From JANWHZ01 sp035758575 (lineage in GTDB: Bacteria; Patescibacteriota; Saccharimonadia; Saccharimonadales; UBA4665), in the NCBI GenBank assembly GCA_035758575.1, contig DASTXH010000078.1, forward strand, positions 1 through 7,793: a stretch of DNA of 7,793 nucleotides, written 5' to 3'. This document shows positions 1 through 5,643 of this stretch, piece after piece (position 1 is the stretch's first letter; every line of letters starts with the position of its first letter). The position numbers and the translations under genes are program-made. The notes under the pieces were generated by a model. The model saw only the letters and a program-made list of their open reading frames with translations. It was not told the origin of the DNA and made no database searches.

Positions 1-669
1 CTCCAGCTTCGAGTGATTGACGAACTCATGGGTAAAGTCTCGTTTCACACGGTTGTATATGCGGCTGTCGTCAGTATGGAGCGTTGAGCCAGGTGCGAGG
101 CTGGCGCGTAAAAATGGAAGCGCTATTGTCGCATCAGCCTGCTTGGTGACGACTGCTTTTATCCGTCCGCTGCCTTTCTTGGCCTCAACAGCGCCGATCA
201 CGGCCATCTTGTTTGTATACTTCTGAGCGAGTTTTCGAGGTGCGCCGACGTATGTTTCATCGGCCTGCACGACATCAGTTAGCTTATCGCCGCCCTGCTG
301 CATCAGTAGGCGTATCTGCTTCGCCATGCGCCAGGCACACTTGTATGTCACCCCTAAATGCCGCTCAAGTTCTTTCGCACTGACGCCATTCTTGCCGACG
401 CCGAACAGATACATCGCATAAAACCATTTCGTTAGTGGTGTCGGGGAGTGGTCAAAGATCGTACCGGCTGTCGGGCTAATCTGGTAGCCACAATCATTGC
501 AGGCATAGCATTTACGGTTGTTGACGCGGTAATATCGAGGGTTGCCGACACCACATTTCGCGCAGGCAGATAGGCCGCTGTATTGTTTCTGGAAAAGGTA
601 ATCGAGGCAGGCCGCATCGTCAGGAAAATGCTGGTGGAAGGTATCGACGGTGTAGCGAGGGGATTTCAT
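1..669 (-). CDS. IS1595-family (ISXO2-like) transposase, partial, C-terminus off the left edge
   Basis: DDE-type transposase that moves its own insertion sequence. The minus strand is open for 223 codons from the ATG at 669-667 to the window edge. Seen: an N-terminal zinc ribbon (C36/C39 and C57/C60); then the family block with SPTAGTIF at 65-72 and a helix-turn-helix-like stretch (SAKELERHLGVTYKCAWRM, 97-115); then the start of the catalytic domain with first Asp D137 in QADETYVG and second Asp D200 in HTDDS. The VNHS stretch near 217-220 matches the segment that precedes the third catalytic residue in this family, which lies outside the window. Family members are usually about 290-320 residues, so roughly a quarter is missing here only because of the window boundary. 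No frameshift or stop is seen. The start is supported by a promoter placed directly before it. Family assignment is firm; whether the element is active cannot be told. Confidence 0.93.
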   Translation of the reverse strand, partial: MKSPRYTVDTFHQHFPDDAACLDYLFQKQYSGLSACAKCGVGNPRYYRVNNRKCYACNDCGYQISPTAGTIFDHSPTPLTKWFYAMYLFGVGKNGVSAKELERHLGVTYKCAWRMAKQIRLLMQQGGDKLTDVVQADETYVGAPRKLAQKYTNKMAVIGAVEAKKGSGRIKAVVTKQADATIALPFLRASLAPGSTLHTDDSRIYNRVKRDFTHEFVNHSKLE

Positions 670-676
670 ACCCCTT

Positions 677-705
677 ATTTTAGCTCATCTGTTCCTTGAC
701 GTCAA
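677..705 (-). promoter_or_regulatory. Promoter of the transposase gene, predicted leaderless
   Basis: Read on the minus strand: TTGACG (705-700), a 17-nt spacer, then TAAAAT (682-677). These match the sigma-70-type consensus at 5/6 positions each, with ideal spacing. Only seven bases separate the -10 box from the ATG at 669, so transcription would start at or next to the initiation codon. The mRNA would then have essentially no 5' leader. The alternative is that an unseen upstream promoter is used and AAGGGG just before the ATG serves as a ribosome binding site, though it would be very close to the start. Confidence 0.6.
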
Positions 706-707
706 GG
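694..707. repeat. 14-bp perfect palindrome CCTTGACGTCAAGG overlapping the transposase -35 box
   Basis: The sequence is identical on both strands with no central spacer, and each half contains a TTGACG hexamer. It covers the -35 element of the transposase promoter. It may be an operator, or part of the terminal inverted repeat region of the IS. The exact IS end cannot be fixed because the other end is outside the window and no target duplication can be seen. Confidence 0.6.
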
Positions 708-781
708 GATACTCGCCAACAGTTTCGTCTTGCCACCGTGCAGTACTTGGGCTCTGCATGGGTTTTCGGCATGTTTTTTGA

Positions 782-810
782 CTGACCGTGCGTTTATGGG
801 CGTATATGAT
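782..810 (+). promoter_or_regulatory. Weak candidate promoter upstream of the microgene
   Basis: A TATGAT -10 box lies at 805-810. With 17-nt spacing the -35 is CTGACC (782-787, 4/6). A better hexamer, TTGACT (778-783), would need a 21-nt spacer, or 19 nt if TATATG at 803-808 is the -10. Transcription would start near 817, so the leader before the ATG at 829 would hold little beyond the ribosome binding site. It would drive the microgene and possibly the glycosidase operon behind it. Confidence 0.35.
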
Positions 811-828
811 TGCGGCTAAGGAGGTGGT

Positions 829-930
829 ATGGAACAAGAAAGTCCAACTGACCCGAAAGCATACCGGACGCCCGATCATCTACCGGTGAGCGGTGAAATA
901 CTGGTCAGCTTGGCCGAAGATGACGCCTAG
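829..930 (+). CDS. Candidate 33-residue acidic microprotein, unknown function
   Basis: I do not recognise this protein. A short reading frame, ATG to TAG, begins four bases after a full-length Shine-Dalgarno match (TAAGGAGGT, 817-825), the strongest ribosome binding site in the window. The product begins MEQESPTDPKAY and ends LVSLAEDDA. It is acidic and hydrophilic, with no signal peptide, membrane segment or cysteine. It lies 60 nt before the glycosidase gene in the same frame, but stops at 928, 967 and 985 separate them, so it is not a simple N-terminal extension. It could be a leader peptide for the operon, a small free-standing protein, or the remnant of a gene interrupted near the IS. 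The ribosome binding site is the main support; coding potential in 33 codons is weak evidence. Confidence 0.45.
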   Translation: MEQESPTDPKAYRTPDHLPVSGEILVSLAEDDA

Positions 931-955
931 CTAGATCTGGATGTGTATATTTTCA

Positions 956-968
956 CAGCGTTGCGCTG
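956..968 (+). other. Small hairpin between the microgene and the glycosidase gene
   Basis: CAGCG (956-960), loop TTG, CGCTG (964-968): a perfect 5-bp stem with a 3-nt loop, 25 nt after the microgene stop. No run of T follows, so it is not a standard intrinsic terminator. It could affect read-through or RNA processing, or be chance. Confidence 0.25.
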
Positions 969-990
969 AAGTAAGGGTAGATACTAAGAG

Positions 991-2145
991 GTGCGAAACG
1001 GAGGATTACTTATTCTACCAGCACGTTCTATTTTGGAAGATCTTGCCCTAGTGCACGGCCGGGTATACAAAGCCGGCTTGCCCGGCTACCAGAGTAATTT
1101 TTCGCGCGATAGCTTGACGTACGGGCTGCTTGCAAACGATCTGGACGCTCTGGAGGCGCAGATAGCATATTCTGCTGAGCATCAAGGCAGGCACCGCAGC
1201 GCCATCAGCGGCGAGGAGCCGGGCAAAATCCACCATGAATGTCCGGGTGTGTTGATGCGAGGGAAGGAAACGACATATAACGCTTGCGACACGACAGCTT
1301 TATTTTTGTTGGCTATCGCCCGGGTGGCGCCCCATCGCAGCCCCCGGTGGCTCAAGCAATACCGGCCGCATATTACCCGTGCGCTGCATTATATTTTTAG
1401 CCACTTGCGCCGCGGTATCTTTTATGAAGACCCCCAAAGGTGTGGCGCCGAGCGTTTTGCCCTGAAGGTGACCTATTGGAAAGACTCTGAGCTGAACGCC
1501 ATTATCAAAGAGCCTGAGTACCCCATCGCCTACTCACTCGTACACTTTCAGAACAAAGAGGCTGTGCGGGCAATGGGCCAGCTGTTGAATCGCAGACTGT
1601 TGCTCTACCGGGCGGAGCGCATGATGCGGCGGGGTATGGAAGCTTTTTGGCGCAGCGATCATTTCATTATTGCCCGGGAAGGCAGCGGCCGCATCATTGA
1701 CGCGCCCAGCAGTGACTCTTTGCACGCGCTATACTACATAGATCCCGAAGAAATCGAGCCGCAGTATGCCTCCAGAATCGTCGCCTACAGTGAGCAATTG
1801 GCCACACTGGCAGGGTATCTGTCGGCAATCAAGCAAGTGGAAGACCTAGATACATACCATACCGATAAAGTGTGGGTGCATGAGCAGGCTCTGTTACACG
1901 CCGCGGCACGGCGGCACGATCTACAACGCGCGCAGGAAGTTGCCGGAAGGATTATCAGCACCCTGGAAAAGGGTTTCCCCGAGCTGGTCGACCCCAGCAA
2001 AGATGCTGAGCATGCCGGCAACGTTGTGCAGCTGTGGTCGATTGGCGCGTACTTGTACTTCAAGCGCCTGGAGGCGGAGTTAATGTTGGGGGCTCAGCTG
2101 CAGGTACGGAACCGGTTGGATATACCAAGCCGAGAAAACGAATAG
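991..2145 (+). CDS. Six-hairpin glycosidase, glycogen-debranching (amylo-alpha-1,6-glucosidase)-like catalytic domain
   Basis: Probable alpha-glycan hydrolase of the (alpha/alpha)6-barrel type, likely cytosolic since no signal peptide is seen. Motifs resembling the C-terminal domain of bacterial debranching enzymes: NFSRDSLTYGLL (36-47), GKIHHECPG (78-86), TTYNACDTTALF (94-105), TYWKDSE (161-167, with D165 a plausible catalytic acid), and YHTDKVWVHEQALL (289-302, with E298 a plausible second acid). At 384 residues it is about the length of the catalytic domain alone; full bacterial debranching enzymes are about 650-720, so the N-terminal domain is absent. An in-frame TAA at 985 limits the start to GTG 991, which lacks a well-spaced ribosome binding site (AAGGG at 973-977 is 13 nt away). 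A strong GGAGG at 1000-1004 instead points to codon 8 (ATT, 1012). The GT4 gene follows 13 nt later, so the two probably act on one glycan. The precise bond cut is inferred; related families such as GH63 or GH15 are possible. Confidence 0.65.
   Translation: MRNGGLLILPARSILEDLALVHGRVYKAGLPGYQSNFSRDSLTYGLLANDLDALEAQIAYSAEHQGRHRSAISGEEPGKIHHECPGVLMRGKETTYNACDTTALFLLAIARVAPHRSPRWLKQYRPHITRALHYIFSHLRRGIFYEDPQRCGAERFALKVTYWKDSELNAIIKEPEYPIAYSLVHFQNKEAVRAMGQLLNRRLLLYRAERMMRRGMEAFWRSDHFIIAREGSGRIIDAPSSDSLHALYYIDPEEIEPQYASRIVAYSEQLATLAGYLSAIKQVEDLDTYHTDKVWVHEQALLHAAARRHDLQRAQEVAGRIISTLEKGFPELVDPSKDAEHAGNVVQLWSIGAYLYFKRLEAELMLGAQLQVRNRLDIPSRENE
1000..1004 (+). promoter_or_regulatory. GGAGG ribosome binding site inside the annotated glycosidase start
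   Basis: GGAGG lies nine bases downstream of the GTG at 991 and seven bases before ATT at 1012, which is in frame as codon 8. No ATG, GTG or TTG is in frame at the right distance. Either the GTG is used despite weak pairing, or ATT is a rare initiation codon, as known for infC. Starting at 1012 would remove only seven residues before the conserved region. Confidence 0.4.
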
Positions 2146-2158
2146 GACGGAGTCGTGT

Positions 2159-3211
2159 ATGCGTATTGCGCTTGTAGCGTCTCCCGCTATACCTGTACCG
2201 CCGGTGCGGTATGGCGGTACGGAGCTGATCATATATTATCTTATCCGCGGTCTTATGGCTGCTGGTCATGAACCAATTCTGCTCGCTTCGGGCGATTCAA
2301 AGGTAGGCTGCGAGCTGGTGCCTATTGCCCCCGAATCGCTCTTTTTTCCAAAACTCAAGAAAGACGTAGCCGCATATATGCGTAAAGTTACTCGTGTGCA
2401 GGCTGCGACCCGCCGCAAGCTACGCCAGATTTTGCCGCGCGTCGACATCATTCATTCTCATGGGTTCGACTTGCGTCCGTTTAGAGACTTCCCAAACCTG
2501 ACGACATTGCATGGTGTTATCAATTTCGAAATGCTGAACTACCATCTAAAGCGTCGGGACTTATATTATGCCTCTATCTCCGAGAACCAACAGGCTGCGT
2601 GCCCTGATCTTAACTATGTAGGCGTGGTGTACAACGGCGAAGATCCCGCAGCATTTCCGGTGGTCACTGAACCAGACGACTACGTGTGCTTTTTGGGCCG
2701 GTTCGACCGTGACAAAAATCCGCACCTTGCCATGCAGCTAGCCATCAACCTGGGTATCCGCATAAAAGTCGCCGGCAAAATAGACTACCTGGCTGAGGGA
2801 TACTTTGATCAGGAAGTGAAACCGCTGCTCGATAACCCGCTGGTGGAGTATTTGGGCGAGCTGGGGTTTGAGGAAAAGGTGGAGCTGCTCAGTCATGCGA
2901 AGTGCAATCTGCACCCAACCGGCTTCCGTGAGCCGTTCGGCCTGGATGTGTTAGAGGCGGCCTATTGCGGTACGCCCACACTGGCGGTGGCACGGGGCTC
3001 CATGCCCGAGCTGATAGAGGAGGGGCGCACCGGCATGCTGGTTGAAGATTTCGTAGAAGGCTACCACCAAATACACGAATGTTTCAAGATGGACCGCAAC
3101 TATATCGCCACGCGTGCCCGCATGCTGTTCAACTATACGACCATGGCTGAACAGTATGTCCGCGCCTACCAACGCGTGCTGGATATTTTCGCCGAAAAGC
3201 GTAAGATGTAG
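2159..3211 (+). CDS. GT4-family glycosyltransferase (GT-B fold)
   Basis: Retaining glycosyltransferase that moves a sugar from a nucleotide-sugar donor to an acceptor; donor and acceptor are not predictable from the sequence. The 350 residues show the two-domain GT-B layout. The N-terminal half begins MRIALVASP with a glycine-rich loop (YGGTELI, 18-24), then DIIHSHGFD (96-104) and TLHG (116-119). The domain linker carries VVYNGED (156-162). The donor-binding half begins FLGRFDRDKNP (178-188) and ends with the E-x7-E motif (E258 PFGLDVL E266) and a GTPTLA loop (271-276). No signal peptide or membrane segment is seen, so it is cytosolic or peripheral at the membrane. GGAG-type ribosome binding (GGAG, 2149-2152) lies six bases before ATG. 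It is co-transcribed with the glycosidase 13 nt upstream, suggesting a small unit for making or remodelling an alpha-glucan or a glycolipid. Family firm; substrate unknown. Confidence 0.88.
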   Translation: MRIALVASPAIPVPPVRYGGTELIIYYLIRGLMAAGHEPILLASGDSKVGCELVPIAPESLFFPKLKKDVAAYMRKVTRVQAATRRKLRQILPRVDIIHSHGFDLRPFRDFPNLTTLHGVINFEMLNYHLKRRDLYYASISENQQAACPDLNYVGVVYNGEDPAAFPVVTEPDDYVCFLGRFDRDKNPHLAMQLAINLGIRIKVAGKIDYLAEGYFDQEVKPLLDNPLVEYLGELGFEEKVELLSHAKCNLHPTGFREPFGLDVLEAAYCGTPTLAVARGSMPELIEEGRTGMLVEDFVEGYHQIHECFKMDRNYIATRARMLFNYTTMAEQYVRAYQRVLDIFAEKRKM

Positions 3212-3243
3212 ATCACGCTTATGTTAAGCATATAATTTACCGT

Positions 3244-3272
3244 TTGTCATTTTTATGAAAAAGGTATAAATT
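3244..3272 (+). promoter_or_regulatory. Promoter of the LPETG-protein/sortase cassette
   Basis: TTGTCA (3244-3249) is followed by TATAAA (3265-3270, 15-nt spacer) or, in overlapping register, TAAATT (3267-3272, 17-nt spacer). It lies in a 92-bp AT-rich gap between two GC-rich genes. A second perfect -10 hexamer, TATAAT at 3231-3236, has no good -35 partner. The predicted leader is about 25-30 nt and ends in a good ribosome binding site, GAGGGAG (3291-3297), six bases before the ATG. Confidence 0.55.
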
Positions 3273-3303
3273 TCTCTTAGAGACATAACTGAGGGAGAAT
3301 AGC

Positions 3304-3858
3304 ATGGCGCAACATCTTGTAAAACTACTAACCGTAGCGGCAGTAGCACCAGTAGTGCTGGCGGGAGGAGCATTAGCCGACGGCAGCCAAAGTAGCTGTA
3401 GCAACTATGCTACGGGGACTGATTCGTACAACGCTTGTATCGCGGCAACCGACAACCTTACATATGTGACATGCGTGAACAACGTGTATACCGTATTTAG
3501 TACCAGCCAAAATGCAACTAGCGGTAACGCCAATAACACCAACAACAGCAGTACTGGCGGCACTACCAGCGGTTCAGCAGTGAACGCCAATAACCAGACA
3601 GTACAGATCGGCGCGGCCTGCACCACCGCAGCAGCCACCACGGGCGGCGGTACCACAACTACGCCCACGCCCACCACAACCACCACTACGCCTGCACCCG
3701 TAACTACGCCAAAGACAACCGTTGTGGCCGCAGTCCTACCCGAAACCGGCAGTAACACCGTACTGCAAAGCGCAGTCATCGGAGTGGTTGCCCTGGGCGT
3801 AATCCTGGCGGCAAGCAAGGCCAGCATATTCGCCTGGCAGCGGCTTAGCTCTAAATAG
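3304..3858 (+). CDS. Secreted LPETG-anchored surface protein with Thr-rich stalk (sortase substrate)
   Basis: Cell-wall or surface-anchored protein of unknown function. Seen in the 184 residues: a signal peptide (MAQHLVKLLTVAAVAPVVLAGGALA, written here only as residues 1-25) with an A-L-A cleavage site before D26; a small ectodomain with four cysteines (C32, C45, C57, C106), enough for two disulfides; an Asn/Ser/Gly-rich part (about 70-98); a Thr/Pro stalk (about 107-139); the sorting motif LPETG at 145-149; a hydrophobic segment (about 153-170); and a short tail with K172, R180 and K184. This is a canonical cell-wall sorting signal: the sortase cuts between T and G and joins the protein to a surface nucleophile. 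The small ectodomain resembles nothing I recognise; it might be an adhesin tip, a pilus-like subunit or a wall spacer. The sortase gene 10 nt downstream is the likely processing enzyme. Confidence 0.85.
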   Translation: MAQHLVKLLTVAAVAPVVLAGGALADGSQSSCSNYATGTDSYNACIAATDNLTYVTCVNNVYTVFSTSQNATSGNANNTNNSSTGGTTSGSAVNANNQTVQIGAACTTAAATTGGGTTTTPTPTTTTTTPAPVTTPKTTVVAAVLPETGSNTVLQSAVIGVVALGVILAASKASIFAWQRLSSK

Positions 3859-3868
3859 GCTGCTCATT

Positions 3869-4495
3869 ATGCGCCTGAGCGCTTTGAGACGAGTAAGCTG
3901 GTGGCGGCGCGGCGTAGGCTGCGCTGCCATTGGTGTGGTATATGCGGTGACCATTGCCGGCCTGGCAGCCGTGGCCGTGGTGCCGGCGCGGGTGCTGGCA
4001 CATGCTCGCATGATGGCCGCCAAGGCTGCGGCAAGTGCCCCGGTGCCAGCTCTGGCGGTGCAACGCCGGGCAGTCATTTCGGGCCGGCCGGTGCGGATAG
4101 TCATCCCGGCTTCAGGGGTTGATCTGCCGGTTGATCCGGGGTATTACAATGTGGCTACAGGTGAGTGGACGCTTAGCGGCTATCGTGCGCAGTTTGCTGT
4201 TTCCAGTGCCTCTGCCAACAATGCCGCGGGTGACACCTTTATTTATGGACACAACAACAATTACGTATTTGGCGCATTGCGCCACCATACGCCGCTGCCG
4301 GATTCCCCGGCTATCATTTATACCGATACCGGCCACGTTTTTACCTATGTATTTGTTGGCAGCACGAGCTTTGTGCCGGATGACGCGTCGGCCCTGACGT
4401 ACGACGGGCCGCCTATGCTGACCATCCAGACCTGCACGGGCAGCCTGAACGAATGGCGCACTATGTATCGGTTCCGGCTGGAGGCGGCCGAGTAG
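3869..4495 (+). CDS. Sortase transpeptidase, membrane-anchored
   Basis: Cysteine transpeptidase that cleaves LPxTG-type signals outside the membrane and links the protein to the envelope. Seen in the 208 residues: a basic start (MRLSALRRVSWWRR), one membrane segment (about 15-40), a linker, then the sortase beta-barrel. Catalytic residues: H128 in IYGHNNN, C189 in IQTCTG, and R197 (or R201) in NEWRTMYRFR, with the usual order and spacing near the C-terminus. The core motif IPASGVDLPV (79-88) and the GHNNNYVFGAL stretch recall class D/E/F sortases; I cannot assign the class from sequence alone. The ATG at 3869 has no clear Shine-Dalgarno sequence and lies 10 nt after the LPETG gene stop, so translation is probably coupled. 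The next gene starts 1 nt after its stop. Substrate pairing with the upstream LPETG protein is inferred from adjacency. Confidence 0.9.
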   Translation: MRLSALRRVSWWRRGVGCAAIGVVYAVTIAGLAAVAVVPARVLAHARMMAAKAAASAPVPALAVQRRAVISGRPVRIVIPASGVDLPVDPGYYNVATGEWTLSGYRAQFAVSSASANNAAGDTFIYGHNNNYVFGALRHHTPLPDSPAIIYTDTGHVFTYVFVGSTSFVPDDASALTYDGPPMLTIQTCTGSLNEWRTMYRFRLEAAE

Positions 4496-4496
4496 C

Positions 4497-5627
4497 ATGC
4501 TTGAGATACTATACATTTGTGCCGCCAGCGCCGTGGCAACAATGTTGTGGCGGATTTTTGGCGGTGCTCGATTTGATATTGCGGCTGCCCGGGTGGGCCG
4601 CCGGCGCCGCCGTCATCCCGGGCGGGCGGTGTACCGCACGCGGCCTGCGGCCAGCGTAGTGGTGCTGGTTTCGCGGCAGGACAGCCGGCTCGCCAATTCT
4701 TTGGCGTCGTTTCGCCGGAATACGTACAAGAAGTGCACATTTTTGGTAGTGGGTTATGGCGTATCACGGCGTCAGGCGGCCGCGCAACGCTGGCTGGCAC
4801 AGGCGAGCGGTGCCGCATATTACCACTGCCAAACCGCTACCCGCCAGGACGCCCTGGAAGCTGCAATGCGCCGCCGTGCGTCAGGCGACATCGTAGTTGT
4901 GCTGGATGCTGGTACGATGTTGCGCGCCGATACAGTGCGCCGGGCGGTGTGCCATTTTCAGGATTATCCACGGCATCAAGCAGTGGTGCCGCTGGTGGTT
5001 ATCCGGCCATCATACCGGCTGACGGGCGTGGTGGCGTGGTATCTAGAGGTGCTGCAAAGCGGCCTGCACAAGGCAGATGCGGCTTTTGGCGTGCTGGGCG
5101 CCAACCAGCCGTGCCTGGTGTTGCGCCGAAGTGCGCCGCTGGCGCCTATGCATGCGGCATATGATCCAACAATTGTTATTGAGCAGATGGTTCAATCGCC
5201 GGTGGTTATGATTGCCGCGGGTTACCGGCGGCTTTTGCGGCGCTGGCGGCAGATGTGGCGACTGTGGCGCGACCTGTTCATGATGGAACGCAGTGTGCTG
5301 TGGCTGCGGTCGGTTCTGTTTTTGGCAAATAGTGCAGCGCTGGGTTTGGTGCCGCTGGTGGTAGGGTATAGCCTGTATGTGGCCATTGCTTTGGCACAGC
5401 CCCAACTGCTGTTTGTGCTGGTCAGCGGTATCAGTGTTGCGCTGGCATTCGCGCTGCTGGAACAGCCGGTGCGCTGGTGGCAAAAATGTCTGGGGCTGCT
5501 GGGTATACCATTGACGTTCGGTGTCCTGGCACTGGTGCCCTTGGTGGCGTATGTGGCATATATGCAAAGTCCGTGGCGGCTAGTACGCCACTGCCACCGG
5601 CTGGCAGCCATCGTCCTTGGCAGGTAG
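4497..5627 (+). CDS. Membrane protein with a degenerate GT2-like glycosyltransferase domain
   Basis: Seen in the 376 residues: an N-terminal hydrophobic segment (about 3-20), an Arg-rich patch (R35-R39), a soluble domain (about 50-260), and about three to four membrane segments (about 270-355). The soluble domain starts with the ASVVVLVSRQDS strand typical of GT-A transferases and has GDIVVVLDAGTML (130-142), where GT2 enzymes carry D-x-D. Here the second Asp is G139. The usual Glu-Asp of the acceptor site appears as E229-Q230, and the QxxRW helix appears as L246-L-R-R-W250, with the Gln lost. The order of domains and membrane segments still matches processive-type GT2 proteins. Three altered motifs suggest a divergent enzyme or a catalytically dead partner. 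TAGCATG joins it to the sortase gene, so the two are translationally coupled. Basic residues are unusually many. Fold assignment is moderately sure; activity is unknown. Confidence 0.65.
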   Translation: MLEILYICAASAVATMLWRIFGGARFDIAAARVGRRRRRHPGRAVYRTRPAASVVVLVSRQDSRLANSLASFRRNTYKKCTFLVVGYGVSRRQAAAQRWLAQASGAAYYHCQTATRQDALEAAMRRRASGDIVVVLDAGTMLRADTVRRAVCHFQDYPRHQAVVPLVVIRPSYRLTGVVAWYLEVLQSGLHKADAAFGVLGANQPCLVLRRSAPLAPMHAAYDPTIVIEQMVQSPVVMIAAGYRRLLRRWRQMWRLWRDLFMMERSVLWLRSVLFLANSAALGLVPLVVGYSLYVAIALAQPQLLFVLVSGISVALAFALLEQPVRWWQKCLGLLGIPLTFGVLALVPLVAYVAYMQSPWRLVRHCHRLAAIVLGR

Positions 5628-5628
5628 G

Positions 5629-5637
5629 TGGTACAAT
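5629..5637 (+). promoter_or_regulatory. Extended -10 promoter for the M13 peptidase gene, predicted leaderless
   Basis: TGGTACAAT is a perfect extended -10 layout (TG-N-TACAAT, hexamer at 5632-5637, 5/6 to consensus) just after the preceding stop codon. No good -35 is visible at 17 nt, which is typical of extended -10 promoters. Six bases separate the hexamer from the ATG at 5644, so the transcript would begin at or next to the start codon. AGGTGG at 5626-5631 could be a ribosome binding site for read-through transcripts from the cassette, but it is about 12 nt away. Confidence 0.5.
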
Positions 5638-5643
5638 CGAGTA

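Noticed and set aside
685..879. 64-codon minus-strand frame beside the IS
   Set aside because: No ribosome binding site before its ATG; it overlaps the transposase promoter and the better-supported microgene on the other strand.
3217..3229. GCTTA-TGT-TAAGC hairpin after the GT4 gene, as a terminator
   Set aside because: The 5-bp AT-rich stem is too weak and no T run follows; the adjacent TATAAT makes a promoter region more likely.
3405..3827. 140-codon Val-rich minus-strand frame
   Set aside because: It is the antisense image of the Thr-rich stalk gene; ACN threonine codons read as valine-rich frames on the reverse strand.
4345..4818. 157-codon minus-strand frame across the sortase/GT boundary
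   Set aside because: It crosses two supported plus-strand genes, has no domain features and has a composition typical of antisense GC-rich DNA.
5617..5643. TTG start giving a nine-residue longer M13 protein
   Set aside because: It overlaps the end of the upstream gene, has no ribosome binding site, and a promoter -10 box lies between it and the ATG at 5644.
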